Shown here: positions 14,150 through 28,997 of the stretch, one piece after another
How positions within the stretch are numbered: the stretch's first letter is position 1
Layout: each line of letters opens with the position of its first letter
Assembly: GCA_030544235.1 (NCBI GenBank)
Contig: CM060465.1
Coordinates: forward strand, 15,075,988 to 15,139,987
Length of the DNA stretch: 64,000 nt
DNA from: Lepturacanthus savala
Taxonomy: Eukaryota; Chordata; Actinopteri; Scombriformes; Trichiuridae
Direction of reading: 5' to 3'
Notes under the pieces: model-generated
The model's input: the letters and a program-made list of their open reading frames with translations, nothing else
Databases searched by the model: none
Told to the model about the DNA's origin: nothing
Position numbers and translations under genes: made by a program

Positions 14150-14223
14150 ACAATTTAGCTTAAAAAATGCCTTAACTATTAATTGATAACATTTTTGTCC
14201 GTGGACTAATTGTTGCAGCTCTA
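14150..14223. repeat. Possible terminal fragment of the GCTGCAA-ended MITE family
   Basis: TTAACTATTAATTGATAACA followed by GGACTAATTGTTGCAGCTCT resembles one end of the MITE units at 21131-21932. It is short and diverged, with no second end nearby. Confidence 0.35.
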
Positions 14224-17200
14224 AATAGTTGGCCATTTACACATACAACAGAAACTACATTTGCATTCAATTGGAGTCCTATTTCTGGTGAGCGCCCAAA
14301 ACTACTTTCAAATATTCTCTCTCCTTTTAGGTTTGTTTTTGGTCTGTACTCACTCCTGAGGGAAATATCTTACTCTGTAGCTGCTAAATGCTCCAATATA
14401 TTCAAGTTTGTCTGTCTGCTTGCTGTTTAGTTATGGGATGGTTCACAAACAGTGTTTTTTATTGCAGCTTATGTTTTGAAAATAGTTTCCTGCTATGACT
14501 GGAAATGAAGTTTCTGCAGCTCGGGGTGGTATTTATCAGTGGATTTGACATTACAAGCATGGCTGTAACTAGCTATGAGGTCACTGAGGTTGGGACCTTG
14601 CTAAAAATGTCAGGGGTTGATAATCACATAAGCACTGGTGTGCGTTGTGATGCATTATATAATCTGACACAGTCATGCACAGCAGTAAATTTTGGTGTAG
14701 AAAGAGTGCTGCTATGAAAGTATCAGTAACTTAAAGGGACAAACAGTTTCTATTAATGCAGGCATAATAGTGTTCATTTATGTGTTGCTTTCTTTCTGCT
14801 TTCTTTATATCACTTTACTGCACCTGCTGGTGTAATTCACTTGAGAAAATCAGCAATACATAGTCACAAAAGGATGGCAGGGATGGTGGTAATGAGTTAC
14901 CAAGTCAAATATCTGTCTTAAAGATGAAGGGAATTTAATATAAGTGAATGGTATAGAAACAATTCACCAAAATTGATTAATGCACAACTTGATTTTAAAA
15001 AATGTTAAATTTTTGTTTCATCATGTTTGTATGCATGTCGATGGAGCAGTGGTGGTGAAATATCCTCCTGCTGGTGGGTAGTTCAGAATGTCCTAGACCT
15101 TTTTTTCATTGTTTATCGCTGCCTTTTTTCCCTTCATGTCTGTATTATATAATCCAAATGCAAAAATAAAAATACAATACAAAATAAGAAAGGTTTTTCT
15201 CTACAAACTGCTGTATTTTTATTGTTAAACAATCATGTTTCAACAAAGTAATGTATGCTTTTGACACTTTTCTAGCTTATTAAAAAATGACTTTCACACA
15301 GTAAAAAAAAGAAACACCTATGCTGACTACACTGAGAGGAGGAGGTAGAGACAGACTACACAGACAAGGGAGGTGATGCCAACTCTTTATTCTTTTATTG
15401 AACTAATTTTGTCAGACAGTTTGATGTTTGTGTCCTGACTTGTCAAGAACTCAGCTGTCTCTAATAACATTAACACCATTTAAATCAAAGCTTTTGACAC
15501 AAGAAGTCACAACACAATTGTCAAAATGTCTGACAAAATAATGTCAATACAAATAAACCCCTGACACATTTATGTACAGCTTACAATAAAGTAGCTACCA
15601 GCTACAATGGCCCAAACGTATTTTAAAATGCAGTTTCTTTTGTCATATAATGTGAAATACTCTATCAGCCGGTCACTGCCCAGTCATCTCAAGACTACAA
15701 GCAACTATTATACAACTACTAATGTCTTTTTGGATCCATTGTTAATATATATCGACAGCTTTAATAGTAGTGGAACATTTGCTAAAACTCAATCTCACAA
15801 GAAGTTCTTCAAAGCACTTCCCCAAGTTAAAACTAATTGAAGTGAGGTGAGCTATGAATAAATAATAATTCCCTGGCATTGGTGGAGCAGTACAATGTCA
15901 TCTTAAATCTTCCGGGTAAACACAGAGCAGCTACGACTTGTGAAAACAGTCAGGTTCTCTCACTTCAACGCTATATGCAACAAGGGAGCTAAGCTGCAAG
16001 GGGTCATTCAATGATGAATTAAAAAATCTAGAAAAAGAAGATGAAAAAAAAAGGTCCTTTAAATATGCTGAAGGTTAATAAAACTACTTTGGAATCAAGG
16101 CAATTACAAGCAAAGCTAAACAACACTTCATCAAATTAAATCAATTTGTGCATTTTAATATAAATGTAGTTAATTTATATTCCAATTCCTGCTACATTTT
16201 TGGCATTGGCAACTTAATTTCTTTTTTCCACAAAGTAATGAGATCACCAGACTTGGGGCATGCATTCTAGAATGATCTGAATGAATGCAAACACAGGCCC
16301 AAGCAGCAAAGCAAGTGGCAAAAGTAATGGAATCCCCCTCAGTTGAGTTTTAATTTGCTAAAAGGGCAGCTCTGTAACAGCTAGTCTCACATTGAATTTA
16401 TTCTTGCGATAGCAGGTGATGGGATACTACCAAGTAGTTGAGTAAAGCGTTGGGAGGCCGACTTGTGAATCTATGCCAAGCTCAACCATTTTCCACCTCT
16501 GCATTCAATTGGCCTTAATGCTCCTTTCAGAACAAGCCTCTCAACAGAACTAATGGACCATGGGAGTTTGAGCCAGCAATGAGAGGCATGTACATAAAGA
16601 AAAAGAGAGAGGTGGCCTACAGTAGCTTTGTTATCTGATGTGTTTTCTTCCTTCTCTCTCTCTACTCTGCCACTTTTTCACATGTTTTTTCCTCTTTACT
16701 GTCATCACTGTTTCTCCTTTATCTTCTCACTCTCTTCTGTCTCATCTCTCTCTCTTTCACATTTTGACGTGTTGATCCCTCTTCCTGTGAAGGTCGGTTT
16801 GTCTGATCTTTTTCTACCTTCCTCTATGTCTCTTTTTCTTGGAGGTCTTTATCTCCAGTGGAAGCATACTAGCACACACATATGCATGCACACATGAACG
16901 CATGCACACACACAATACATAGACTACAATACATCACTACTACTACGCAACATCCAAGGCACTGTCAGAAGTAGTAAATGAGCTAAACTGGGCTGATCTC
17001 CCCCATTTAATAAAACTTCAAACTGCTTCTATTCAGAAAGATAAAAGGATCTGATCTAATTTACCAAAAGTGAAACTATATATTAACATCTAAGACTACC
17101 TCAGCATAAAGAAAGCTATCCCTTTGAGCAAGGCTTCCATTATAATCGTAATCTTAATCATACTGTCTAATGAAACAGAGTATAAAATGTTCACACCACA

Positions 17201-18483
17201 TCATGTAAGTGTGTCTGAATCTTACAACATACTCACAACGCAAAGGTTTTATCATAACTGTGCTGGTTGTATGTGGGTTTAAAACACTATGTATTAACAC
17301 AATTACCCATTAAATGGATTTATTCACACATTTTTTCCAAGTCAGACATATCAGACGTTAAAAATCCCAGTCATATTATACTTTGGAGGTTAAGTTATTT
17401 GAAACTTATAACTATGGTAACATTGATATGACAAAAATGCAGCATAAACACAGAAACTACAGCTCCTTTGTACCAATGAGGCATCAGAAATATTCAAGAG
17501 TAGCTCATTAAATGGAGTAACGGCTTGTCTAAAATATTATCTTACACATCATAGCACACTATGTTCCTCAATGCAATTTCCTCATTTCGCTTGAATTCTA
17601 AACCAAAATATTTTGCTTAATTATGACAAGAAATACTAAATCTATACACTTAAGTCTGTACTAACATAACTGGTCATACCTGTATATACATAATAAACAA
17701 AAAAATTGAAAACTGACCTAAAAATGTAAACGTAGCTTTTTGAAAACAGTCGACTTAGTATCTTTCTAAATAGGCCAACCTTATATGTGCACAATTGTTC
17801 TGCTGATTTCACAAAGCTCACTTCTTGCTTATTCACAGGTGACTCATGACTCATTTCTGTGCTTTTGAGGAGAAACATCATATTAAATATAAAAGAAAAA
17901 AGGCTGGCAGAGGACATGAGAGAGCATGAGGATTGGGTATAAAACTGTAAAGTAATTATCATTGACCTTGCAGTCCTCTTAGTTAATTGGTGTACAGACC
18001 CTTGAAGAGACTGCAGTTCTAGAGGGGAAGGCGGAAGAGGAAGAAAGAAATGGACAGTGCACGGTCAAGGTTGTGAACATAAAAGATGGGAAAGGCAGAG
18101 TGGGGTCTAAGAAAAGAAAGGTGGAAAGGAAAGAGAACGGAACGAGAGACATGGTCAGGTCAGAACGGGCAAGTTGAGATGCACAGAGCGGTGAAATTGT
18201 GTGAAGGTAACAGAAAGCGATAAGGTGAAGGGGCTTGTGCAGCATGTACCTCAATGTGCTGGGGAAAAACACACACACATACACATGCTTACATCTGCAT
18301 CCCACAGGCTTGAGCAGATGCACAGACACAAATAGCTCCAGTGAGGAAAGTAAATGAAGGATACCAGCCCATCTAGGGCAGATTGGTTGCAGGAACACTC
18401 AACTTAGTTCGGCTCTGGTAGACATTTTGAGAGCTCTGATGGTTCCTGGTGGTTGCTTTACTGGACTTCACATGAAAAACCAT

Positions 18484-18510
18484 GTATGTGTGTGTGTGTG
18501 TGTGTGTGTG
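18484..18510. repeat. (TG)n microsatellite
   Basis: About 12 TG units after GTATG. Confidence 0.9.
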
Positions 18511-19826
18511 CTCAAATGAACCGATTCACTGGAGCTCTGTCAAACGTGAATTTGTTACATGTTGTATAGAATATGCAGCACAACCTTCTGACCTCAGCCC
18601 AAGGGGATTTGTAAAAAGCCGCTGCAACAGTGGCGCACAATGCATTGCTTGGATTCTGCATTCTTTACGTTGATTTAGTGCATCCGAATAGCCATTTTAT
18701 GCAGTTTTGTCATACCTATCGTACCGTGCAGCATCCAATTACATCCGTAACAAAAGGCGAGAAAAAAACAACAACTATTGAATGTGACCCATAATAATGA
18801 TTTCTAAAGCAGGGAGAAAAGATTGGTGCCATGAAGCAGAGGGTGCTGTGCCGTGAATACTGACTGTGTCCTTGGACCAGGCAACAAGCTAAGGCTGAGC
18901 TGATGTGTCAATTTTAATTTCGGTTTGCTTTATTGCATGAGATGTGAAAAAAACAGGTTTGTTGCCAGTGCATTTTGGATGAAAGGAAAAAGGGAAGCAA
19001 GAAAGAGCTTTCTCATTCCCTTTTTTCTCTTGCTCTTACACACATATTCTAGTCTGTCATATATCACAACAACATTAATGATTTGTACCTTCCTATTAAA
19101 ACATCATCAGACAGTAAGGGGCCCATTACAGATACCAGTGGGTGCTACCTTTCCTCCACAGGGCTAGTAAGTGAAGGCAGCGTGAGTTTAACCTTCAGCT
19201 AGTAATGGAGTTTGACAGTGCTAAGCAGCCAGGCTCGCTCATTAGCATCCCTGTGCCAGCTTGCTGTGGTCAGGGTCTCTCCTCTTGGCTTTCTCTTTCA
19301 TCTCTTAGCTGCAGAACCACAAAGCCCAGCAGTCTCCTCATTAGACAGGCTTATTACATTAATTCAGCCCAACGTAACGCACTGCACTGGAGCCGTTCCA
19401 AATAAATCCGCCTCGTTTGTGTTTGTTCCAAACAGGAAGCCGGCTGCTTGGGCCCACTGGTATAGCTGAGCGGGCCCACGATTGGCAGCGTTTTGGAACC
19501 CTATCAGATGAAGAAGGCTTCCGCTCATGCTGGGTGACATCAGCACAGTTACAGCGATGAAATGCTGCCAGCAGATGAACCACTGACCTCTATGACATTT
19601 AGAAACACCCTCGAATTCTAACAAACCAAACACAGACACCTGTTAGCTGATCACACAGTAATTGAAAATATCTTCATATACCATTCAAGGTGCTATTATA
19701 CCTGTATAACCATGTAGTTAAAGGTCCCATATCATACACCGTTCATGGGTTTAATTTGATGATTTGATTAGAGGGTTGTATAGCAACGCGTATAGTTTGT
19801 GTCACATTTTGTATAGTTATCCAGTG

Positions 19827-19886
19827 GGCCGGATTAGACCCATTAGTGGGCCAGTTCTGGCCCCCGGGCCATATGTTTGGCACATC
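19827..19886. mobile_element. Fragment of hAT-type element (GGCCC end)
   Basis: The words GGGCCGGATTAGACCCATTA, GGGCCAGTTCTGGCCCCCGG and CATATGTTTGGCACATCTAA resemble one terminus of the element family at 22452-22889. No matching second end or target duplication was found, so this is a truncated copy. Confidence 0.5.
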
Positions 19887-20021
19887 TAACCTTGGCCTTT
19901 CTTATAATCAGTAAGCAATTAAAGCCTCACTTTCACAGATATGGGACCGTTATTGGAATATTTCATGTCAGGTCACTCTGCATCATAATAATAAAAAAAA
20001 AAAATCTGTTACCATTTTTAT

Positions 20022-20085
20022 ATAGGCGACACGGTGGCGCAGGGGTTAGTGCTGTTGCCTCACAGCAAGAAGGTCGCAGGTTCAT
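20022..20085 (+). repeat. SINE head fragment (second SINE family)
   Basis: The tRNA-like head reads GGCGACACGGTGGCGCAGGG, then TTAGTGCTGTTGCCTCACAG and AAGGTCGCAGGTTCA, where it stops abruptly at the B box and runs into unrelated sequence. It corresponds to the 5' end of the minus-strand SINE at 46940-47275. A Pol III transcript truncated at the B box, or a later deletion, would explain it. Confidence 0.7.
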
Positions 20086-21075
20086 CATTCACTCATTTCT
20101 GACCATTAATAAAATCCGTCATGCAATTTTGATGCTTTGCTGCTCTCACCACAGACAAAGAGACACAGCTGGTTTTACTTTTAGAGGCATAATCCACATA
20201 AAAGAAGGGATTTGGGCACACTTAAATTTGCACTAAATGACAGGCGGGCTAAGCACAGGTCACTCCTGCTCTAATCACCAGCAGTCTGCCAAACACCTGT
20301 ACACACTCAGCTAGAAGCAACAGCTCCTGGGAATTGTAGTTTTTCCCCCCCCCAGCTAATGGTTGTGAGTACTACTGAAAGGACAACACTAACTAAAAAA
20401 TGGGTGTAACACAGGAAATACAGATAAAAAAAAATAAAGAAAATGCAAATAAAATTGCTATTGAATTGATTGACAAGTTCTTTAATACACATAACTAATC
20501 AAGGTATCTTCAGTTGCTAATGATTTGTTCATGTCAGTCATTTTTGTGAATATTAAAGTAAAATATATGTTTTTGAAAAACGATAAACTGTCAAACTCTT
20601 CAGATGTATCTCCTCTTGTCTACAAGATTGCACTGATCAAAAAAATGGGGGGGATTGTTGATTTGGTTAAATTGAGCTTTCAAAGTTATATCTGATATGT
20701 TTGATTTGATGAACATTTTCAAATTTATTAGATTTGATCTGAAAAGATTTGTGTGAGTTTGTTAGCAGTGCTAAGAAGAGTAGGCGTAAATAAGTTTCTT
20801 ATTCTTATTCTGAGAATGTTTGACTTCCCTTTAGGCTTAGGCCTATGCTTTTTTAAACTATACTTTTACGTTTTTTATTTATATGATTGCTATTGTAAAA
20901 CATGTATTGTTTGTTAAATAACCTAAAAAATAAACTAAAATTAATTTATTCAATAGTAACTGAAATGTCTGTAGGTGATAGAGAATTATTTTGTGATCAG
21001 AAACGGTTCCAGAGCTGTTTGCAGTCCCTGTAGTATAGATAAATCACATTTGAGCAGGCATTTTTAAGAAGGAAG

Positions 21076-21990
21076 GAACACAAAGTCACAAATGGACCTA
21101 CTGGAGAGTAAAAAAGCAAATACTGTTAAGTAGAGCTGCAATGATTAGTTGAGTAACTGATTTGTTGCCAACTATTACATTAATCACCAACTATTTTGAT
21201 AAATGACTTTAGTCTTTTCTTATGAACAAAATGTCCAAATTCTTTGGTTCCAGCTTCTCAAATCTGATTATGTTCTGGTTTCTTTCATCTTCTATAACAG
21301 TAAACTGATGATCTTTGGATGTGGACTGTTGGTCTGGACAAAAAAAGATATTTTAGGTTGAATCTTCAGCTTTGGTAAACAGTGATTGACATTTTACACC
21401 ATTTTAAGAAACAACAAATCAATTTGATTCAGTAATCGATAGTTTAATCAACTATCAAAATAGTCATTAGTCGCAGTCCTAATTTTGTGATAGGCAAGGG
21501 TTGGCAATCATGAATCCAGTCATCCAGGATTGTTACAATATCACAGATGTATAGCACCTTATCTCCTGTAAGAGTGAGGGGGGTTGTCAGCAACATCATT
21601 AAAATCACCAATGTGTTATCATTATCTGATGAATAAATCACTTTTAGGCCATCACTATACATATTCAACAGGAGGACTGCAGATATTTTAGTAGTTGATT
21701 AATCTATTGATTATTGAAACAATTAGTCGATTACTTGTTCAGTTCATAAAACTTTGAAAAATGACAAACACTATTATCCAACCGAAAATGTATTTTTTTT
21801 GTCCTGACTAACAGTCCACAACCCAACAATCATCAGTCTTTCTTCTAAAAGATGACTCAATTCCATTAATCAATTATCAAAATAGTAAAATGTAAAACGT
21901 TGGCAATTAATCAACTAATCATTGCAGTTCTGTTCAACAGTATTTACTTGTTTACTCTCCAGCAGCACGTCTGTTTGTGACTTTGTGTTC
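21076..21990. mobile_element. Fold-back cluster of hAT-like MITE sequence
   Basis: The outer arms 21076-21127 and 21936-21990 are inverted copies: both read GAACACAAAGTCACAAA, then CTGGAGAGTAAA, then AAATACTGTT in opposite orientations. The inverted match continues inward into GCTGCAATGATTAGTTGA. Inside are two MITE-like units, 21131-21481 and 21672-21932, of a fish family with ends like TAGAGCTGCAATGATTAG and an ATCGATTA-rich body. Confidence 0.6.
21672..21932. mobile_element. hAT-type MITE with 8-bp target duplication TTCAACAG
   Basis: Bounded by TTCAACAG at 21664-21671 and 21933-21940. The ends are GAGGACTGCAGAT (left) and, read inward from the right, CAGAACTGCAATG. There is no coding capacity. 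An 8-bp duplication fits the hAT superfamily. It forms the right half of the larger inverted structure 21076-21990, so the flanks are themselves repetitive. Confidence 0.6.
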
Positions 21991-22202
21991 TGGGTTTAGT
22001 CACCAGCCTCTACTACACTGTATAATGGTCACACACAAATAAAACCTTCAAAAAGCATTGTGTTTATGTAAGAGTAATTTCAAAAGTGGAGTTGACTTCT
22101 CTTAAATATATATTTTCAATGGTGTAATTTATTTATTTCAAAAGTTGGGAGGATATGTCCACCCCTGTTCCCCCTGGAACCTGCCAATGCCTCAGCACCA
22201 CT

Positions 22203-22223
22203 TTCAGCACCACAGACAGCACC
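22203..22223 (+). promoter_or_regulatory. REST/NRSF binding site (RE1) candidate
   Basis: The left half is TTCAGCACC, then AC, then the right half AGACAGCACC: 19 of 21 positions agree with the classic RE1 element (TTCAGCACC, AC, GGACAGCGCC). It lies in lhfpl3 intron 1, about 1.3 kb from exon 1. A second partial copy of the left half (CTCAGCACCACT) is directly upstream at 22190. REST silences neuronal genes outside neurons, which suits this locus; binding is inferred from the motif only. Confidence 0.65.
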
Positions 22224-22451
22224 TACTGTTCAGCGGTGATGGCTGACAGCTCCTGCTGGAGGTTCTGGATGCTGCTGCTGCTTATCTGCCTCTTGGCAGC
22301 TCAGGCTGACAACTGATTCATCTGATCAACCAACTAATCAAATTCACATCTATCCCAGTGTTTCAGAAGTTTTAAGGGTCGGCAAACTGATCATGTTAAG
22401 GACACTCAATCGTTTCTGATTTATAAAATAATCATACCATACCGTTCAATG

Positions 22452-22889
22452 CATTGGTGTCAAATATGCGGCCCGAGGGCTAGAACTGGCCCACCAACCG
22501 GCTCACTGGATGAAAAAAAGTGGACCCAGAGTTTTGGATTTTCTAAGAAAAAATGTCCCGACTATTTCTTCACAGAAACCTAACCCTAACCCTGTATTGA
22601 CAGCAGCTTTCACTGCTCAAGGGATATACTGTATAATTAAATATAATCATATTTGTGGAATTGCACTTTTCTGAAGACATGGCAGGTTCATCAGCCGTTT
22701 TGTAAATGGATGGTTCATGTGAAAGTATCCAGATTAGTAGTTTTACCTATTTGAAAAGGAAAGGAGAACCTTGCAGGGGTTGTTTTTTAATATGGGAGGT
22801 TATTATGGATCAGCTTCACTGGCCCGGCCCATATATAATCAAACTGGTCTGTATGTGGCCCATGAACTCAAATGAGTTAGACGCCTCTG
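22452..22889. mobile_element. hAT-type non-autonomous element, old
   Basis: Left end CATTGGTGTCAAATATGCGG with GCCCGAGGGC; right end GTGGCCCATGAACTCAAATG with AGTTAGACGCCTCTG. These are imperfect inverted repeats of the widespread fish type with GTGTCAAA and GGCCC ends. The flanks GTTCAATG (22444-22451) and GTTTAGTG (22890-22897) agree at 6 of 8 positions, a decayed target duplication. No coding sequence is present. Confidence 0.65.
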
Positions 22890-22928
22890 GTTTAGTGTGC
22901 AACTTTAGTAGTGTAGATGATTCACTTA

Positions 22929-23454
22929 CAGCTCTGAATAAAAATAAGAGACTACTGCATTTTTTTTTCTGAAAATCAGCATCTCTACATGTATTCCAGC
23001 GTCTGTTGAATTCCAACACATGCACACCTCATTCTGCTTAAAGAGGAACCAGGATGAAATAAAGTCCCCCAAGAACGATGGTAAAAACTTATGGAGAGCA
23101 TGCCAAGTTGCATGAAAGCTGTGGTTACAAATAAGGGTTACTGCACCAAATATTGACTTCTAAACTCTTCTTGAGCGTAAACATTAGTATTATGTTCTTT
23201 TAAATTTCATGAATTTGATCCTGTTTCTTTGCATTGTTTGAGGTCTGAAAATAGTGTATCTTTTTTGAAATTTTAACCATTTGTCATTTTCTGCAAATAA
23301 ATGCTAAACGATACTATTTTTATTCGGAATTTGGGTCAAATGTTTTCAGTAGTTTATAGACTCAAACAAAAACGTTCCTTTTGCCCAAACACATACCTAT
23401 ACGTAGTAAAATCAGAAAAACTGATCATTTTGCAGTCACTTTTTTTCAGAGCTG
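22929..23454. mobile_element. Tc1/mariner-type non-autonomous element with TA duplication
   Basis: TA at 22927-22928 and 23455-23456 flanks inverted ends: CAGCTCTGAATAAAAATAAG on the left and CAGCTCTGAAAAAAAGTGAC read inward from the right, both followed by a shared CTGCA. The body carries the TTTGCATTGTTTGAGGTCTG and TTTGTCATTTTCTGCAAATA words that I associate with an abundant fish mariner-type MITE. It begins 39 bases after the hAT element and ends about 105 bases before the lhfpl3 exon 1 donor. Confidence 0.75.
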
Positions 23455-23563
23455 TACATTGTCTTCTATTATTTTGTAAGTGAAATAGCAATAAACTGCA
23501 TTATCCACCCCCGCCCATTCAGCCCCTGCACCCCCACTTCTCCCTAACCGAAACTGCACTTAC

Positions 23564-23990
23564 CTGACAACGCTTGCATCCAGCCGCAGATTTTATACAC
23601 GGTGGAGGTGCTGAGGAGGAAGAAGAGGCTGAAGCAGCCGATGCAGGTGACCACCAGCATCATGGACATCCCGATGAAGAACGAGGCGGCCTTGAACGCG
23701 CCGGAGGGGATGGCGGCGAACTCGGTGAAGCTGCCCTGGCAGGCCAGCTCTCTGGCGATCCCGTCGCCGATGCAATAGTGGAAGAGGCCGAAGTAGCCGG
23801 CCTGCGGCGTGTCCACGCCGTCGCCGATCCAATAGGGCTGTGAGAAGATGGTCACGTTCACCATGCCGAACAGGATAGTGAAGATGGCCCACAGAAGTCC
23901 GATGACACGCGAGTTGCGGACGTAATTGGTCTGGTACAGTTTCGCAGCTTCTGCAGACGGTAGCATTGATGCGGCGGTTCCAGGTATCAT
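23564..23990 (-). CDS. lhfpl3: lhfpl3 coding exon 1 (LHFPL tetraspan protein, N-terminal part)
   Basis: First coding exon of an LHFPL-family protein (claudin-like superfamily, four membrane spans). It encodes 142 complete residues plus one base (phase 1) and ends at a consensus GTAAGT donor (23563-23558). Visible segments: a short N-terminal tail, TM1 around residues 27-48 (VIGLLWAIFTILFGMVNV), the first extracellular loop opening with QPYWIGDGVDTPQAGYFG and containing FHYCIG, then TM2 around residues 105-130, and the conserved VYKICGWMQ at the exon end. The VDTPQAGYFGLFHYCIG stretch and the N-terminus MIPGTAASMLPSAEAAKL match LHFPL3 better than LHFPL4. The start is the ATG at 23990; the reading frame extends upstream only through a TTG codon. 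A second in-frame ATG is at 23966. Full-length relatives are about 220-240 residues, so the later exons, with the remaining two spans, lie left of the window. Family members act as auxiliary membrane proteins of channels and receptors; a precise role for LHFPL3 is inferred only. Confidence 0.93.
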
Positions 23991-24480
23991 TTTATGCAAA
24001 GCCGAAGACTAGATGAGCGTTGCGGTCTGTCCGAGCACAATGCGACGACTAAACATCGAGCACATAAACCGCAGGCTTTGTTTATTTTTTATTAGTATTG
24101 TTATTATTATTTTCTTCTCCTTCTTTTTTTACAGAATCATCCCTACAAACAGCGCGGACGGACGGAACGGAGGATCTATGCCCGCTGCGCGACTGCAACA
24201 CAGCAACATCTGTCAGGCGATCAACTCATGACGTCGCATCCTAAAAAGACGAGCGGCGGCGGACCCAGCGAGAGGAAGGGGGGAAAAAAACAACAACAAA
24301 AAAAGAAGAAGCGCAAAGGGGGGTTCGAACCCTGGGACGTGGAAGCGACGCGAGCCCGAAAACTCCCAGCAATTACATAAGAGAGGAGCTAGGTTCCCTC
24401 CCTCTCGTCGCTCCGTCGTCGTCCGACCGTCAGACGTGCGCACATCGCTGCCGCACCGCGTCGCTCACCCGGACCGGATG
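23991..24480 (-). promoter_or_regulatory. lhfpl3: lhfpl3 5' leader and CpG-rich promoter region
   Basis: Directly upstream of the lhfpl3 ATG (to the right, because the gene is on the minus strand) the sequence turns from AT-rich to strongly CpG-rich between about 24150 and 24480, the only such block for many kilobases. It contains a CRE-like TGACGTCG (24229-24236). A clear TATA box at the right distance was not seen. The CpG block plus adjacent coding exon supports a CpG-island promoter; the transcription start itself cannot be placed from sequence. Confidence 0.7.
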
Positions 24481-24710
24481 CCCTTGGAGATCCTGGGAAA
24501 AAAAAAAAAACTGAACCGACTGAAAATATGTAGCCTGTTATTAACGCTGCTGCTCTTCAACACAACATGTGACGCTGCCACTTATCGGTAGCAGCCAAAA
24601 TACTACGACAATGAGGCTGTGTCATATATGATTCATAAATGGTGTCCATCTTCCTCATTTATGTCGCTTTTTATTTTCATTTGTAACATTATTTTTCACA
24701 CAGAAATGCC

Positions 24711-24921
24711 CAGTCCTGCTCCCGTAGAGCTACTGCCCTGAATGTTTTAGGAATATCTCCGCTCAGTCACACCTGGTTCTAATTATTAACTCGTTATCAA
24801 GCAGCTGAAGCTGATTAAGGACTTGATAATTGAGTTATTAATTAGAATCAGGTGTGTTCGATTGGGGGAGATTCCTGAAACATGCATTAACAGCAGTTCT
24901 TCAGCTATAGAATCTCCACTG
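24711..24921. mobile_element. Palindromic MITE-like element next to lhfpl3 promoter
   Basis: The core is an imperfect inverted repeat: left arm 24768-24801 (CACACCTGGTTCTAATTATT start) and right arm 24822-24856 (reverse complement beginning CACACCTGATTCTAATTAAT), with a 20-base loop. The similarity extends outward (TTTTAGGAATATCTC against TTTCAGGAATCTCCC), so the element probably reaches CAGT at 24711 and ACTG at 24921. No clear target duplication was found, so the ends are approximate. Confidence 0.6.
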
Positions 24922-28989
<4,068 letters not shown>

Positions 28990-28997
28990 TTATAAAC

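Larger units (their letters stand above)
1..23557 (-). other. lhfpl3: lhfpl3 intron 1 (5' part, continues beyond window)
   Basis: Everything left of the exon 1 donor is interpreted as intron. LHFPL exon 2 should encode the conserved IFPDGWD segment and spans 3-4; no such coding sequence was seen on the minus strand, so the intron exceeds 23.5 kb. Stretches 1-7230, 9627-11620 and 12100-19720 hold simple repeats and unique AT-rich sequence in which I see no gene. The elements I could identify are listed separately. Confidence 0.75.

Noticed and set aside
17979..18398. 139-residue minus-strand hydrophobic open frame
   Set aside because: Compositional (pyrimidine-rich strand) with no family motif, start context or splice support.
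22568..22592. CTAACCCTAACCCT telomere-like words
   Set aside because: Only two repeats, inside a hAT-type element; too short to be an interstitial telomeric tract.
23574..23892. Open frames overlapping lhfpl3 exon 1 (plus-strand E/A-rich frame, alternative minus frame)
   Set aside because: They are other-frame readings of a GC-rich coding exon; only the LHFPL frame shows family similarity.
24301..24345. Possible tRNA gene near the GGTTCGAACCC motif
   Set aside because: The T-stem does not pair beyond two or three bases, and no A box, anticodon arm or acceptor stem is present.
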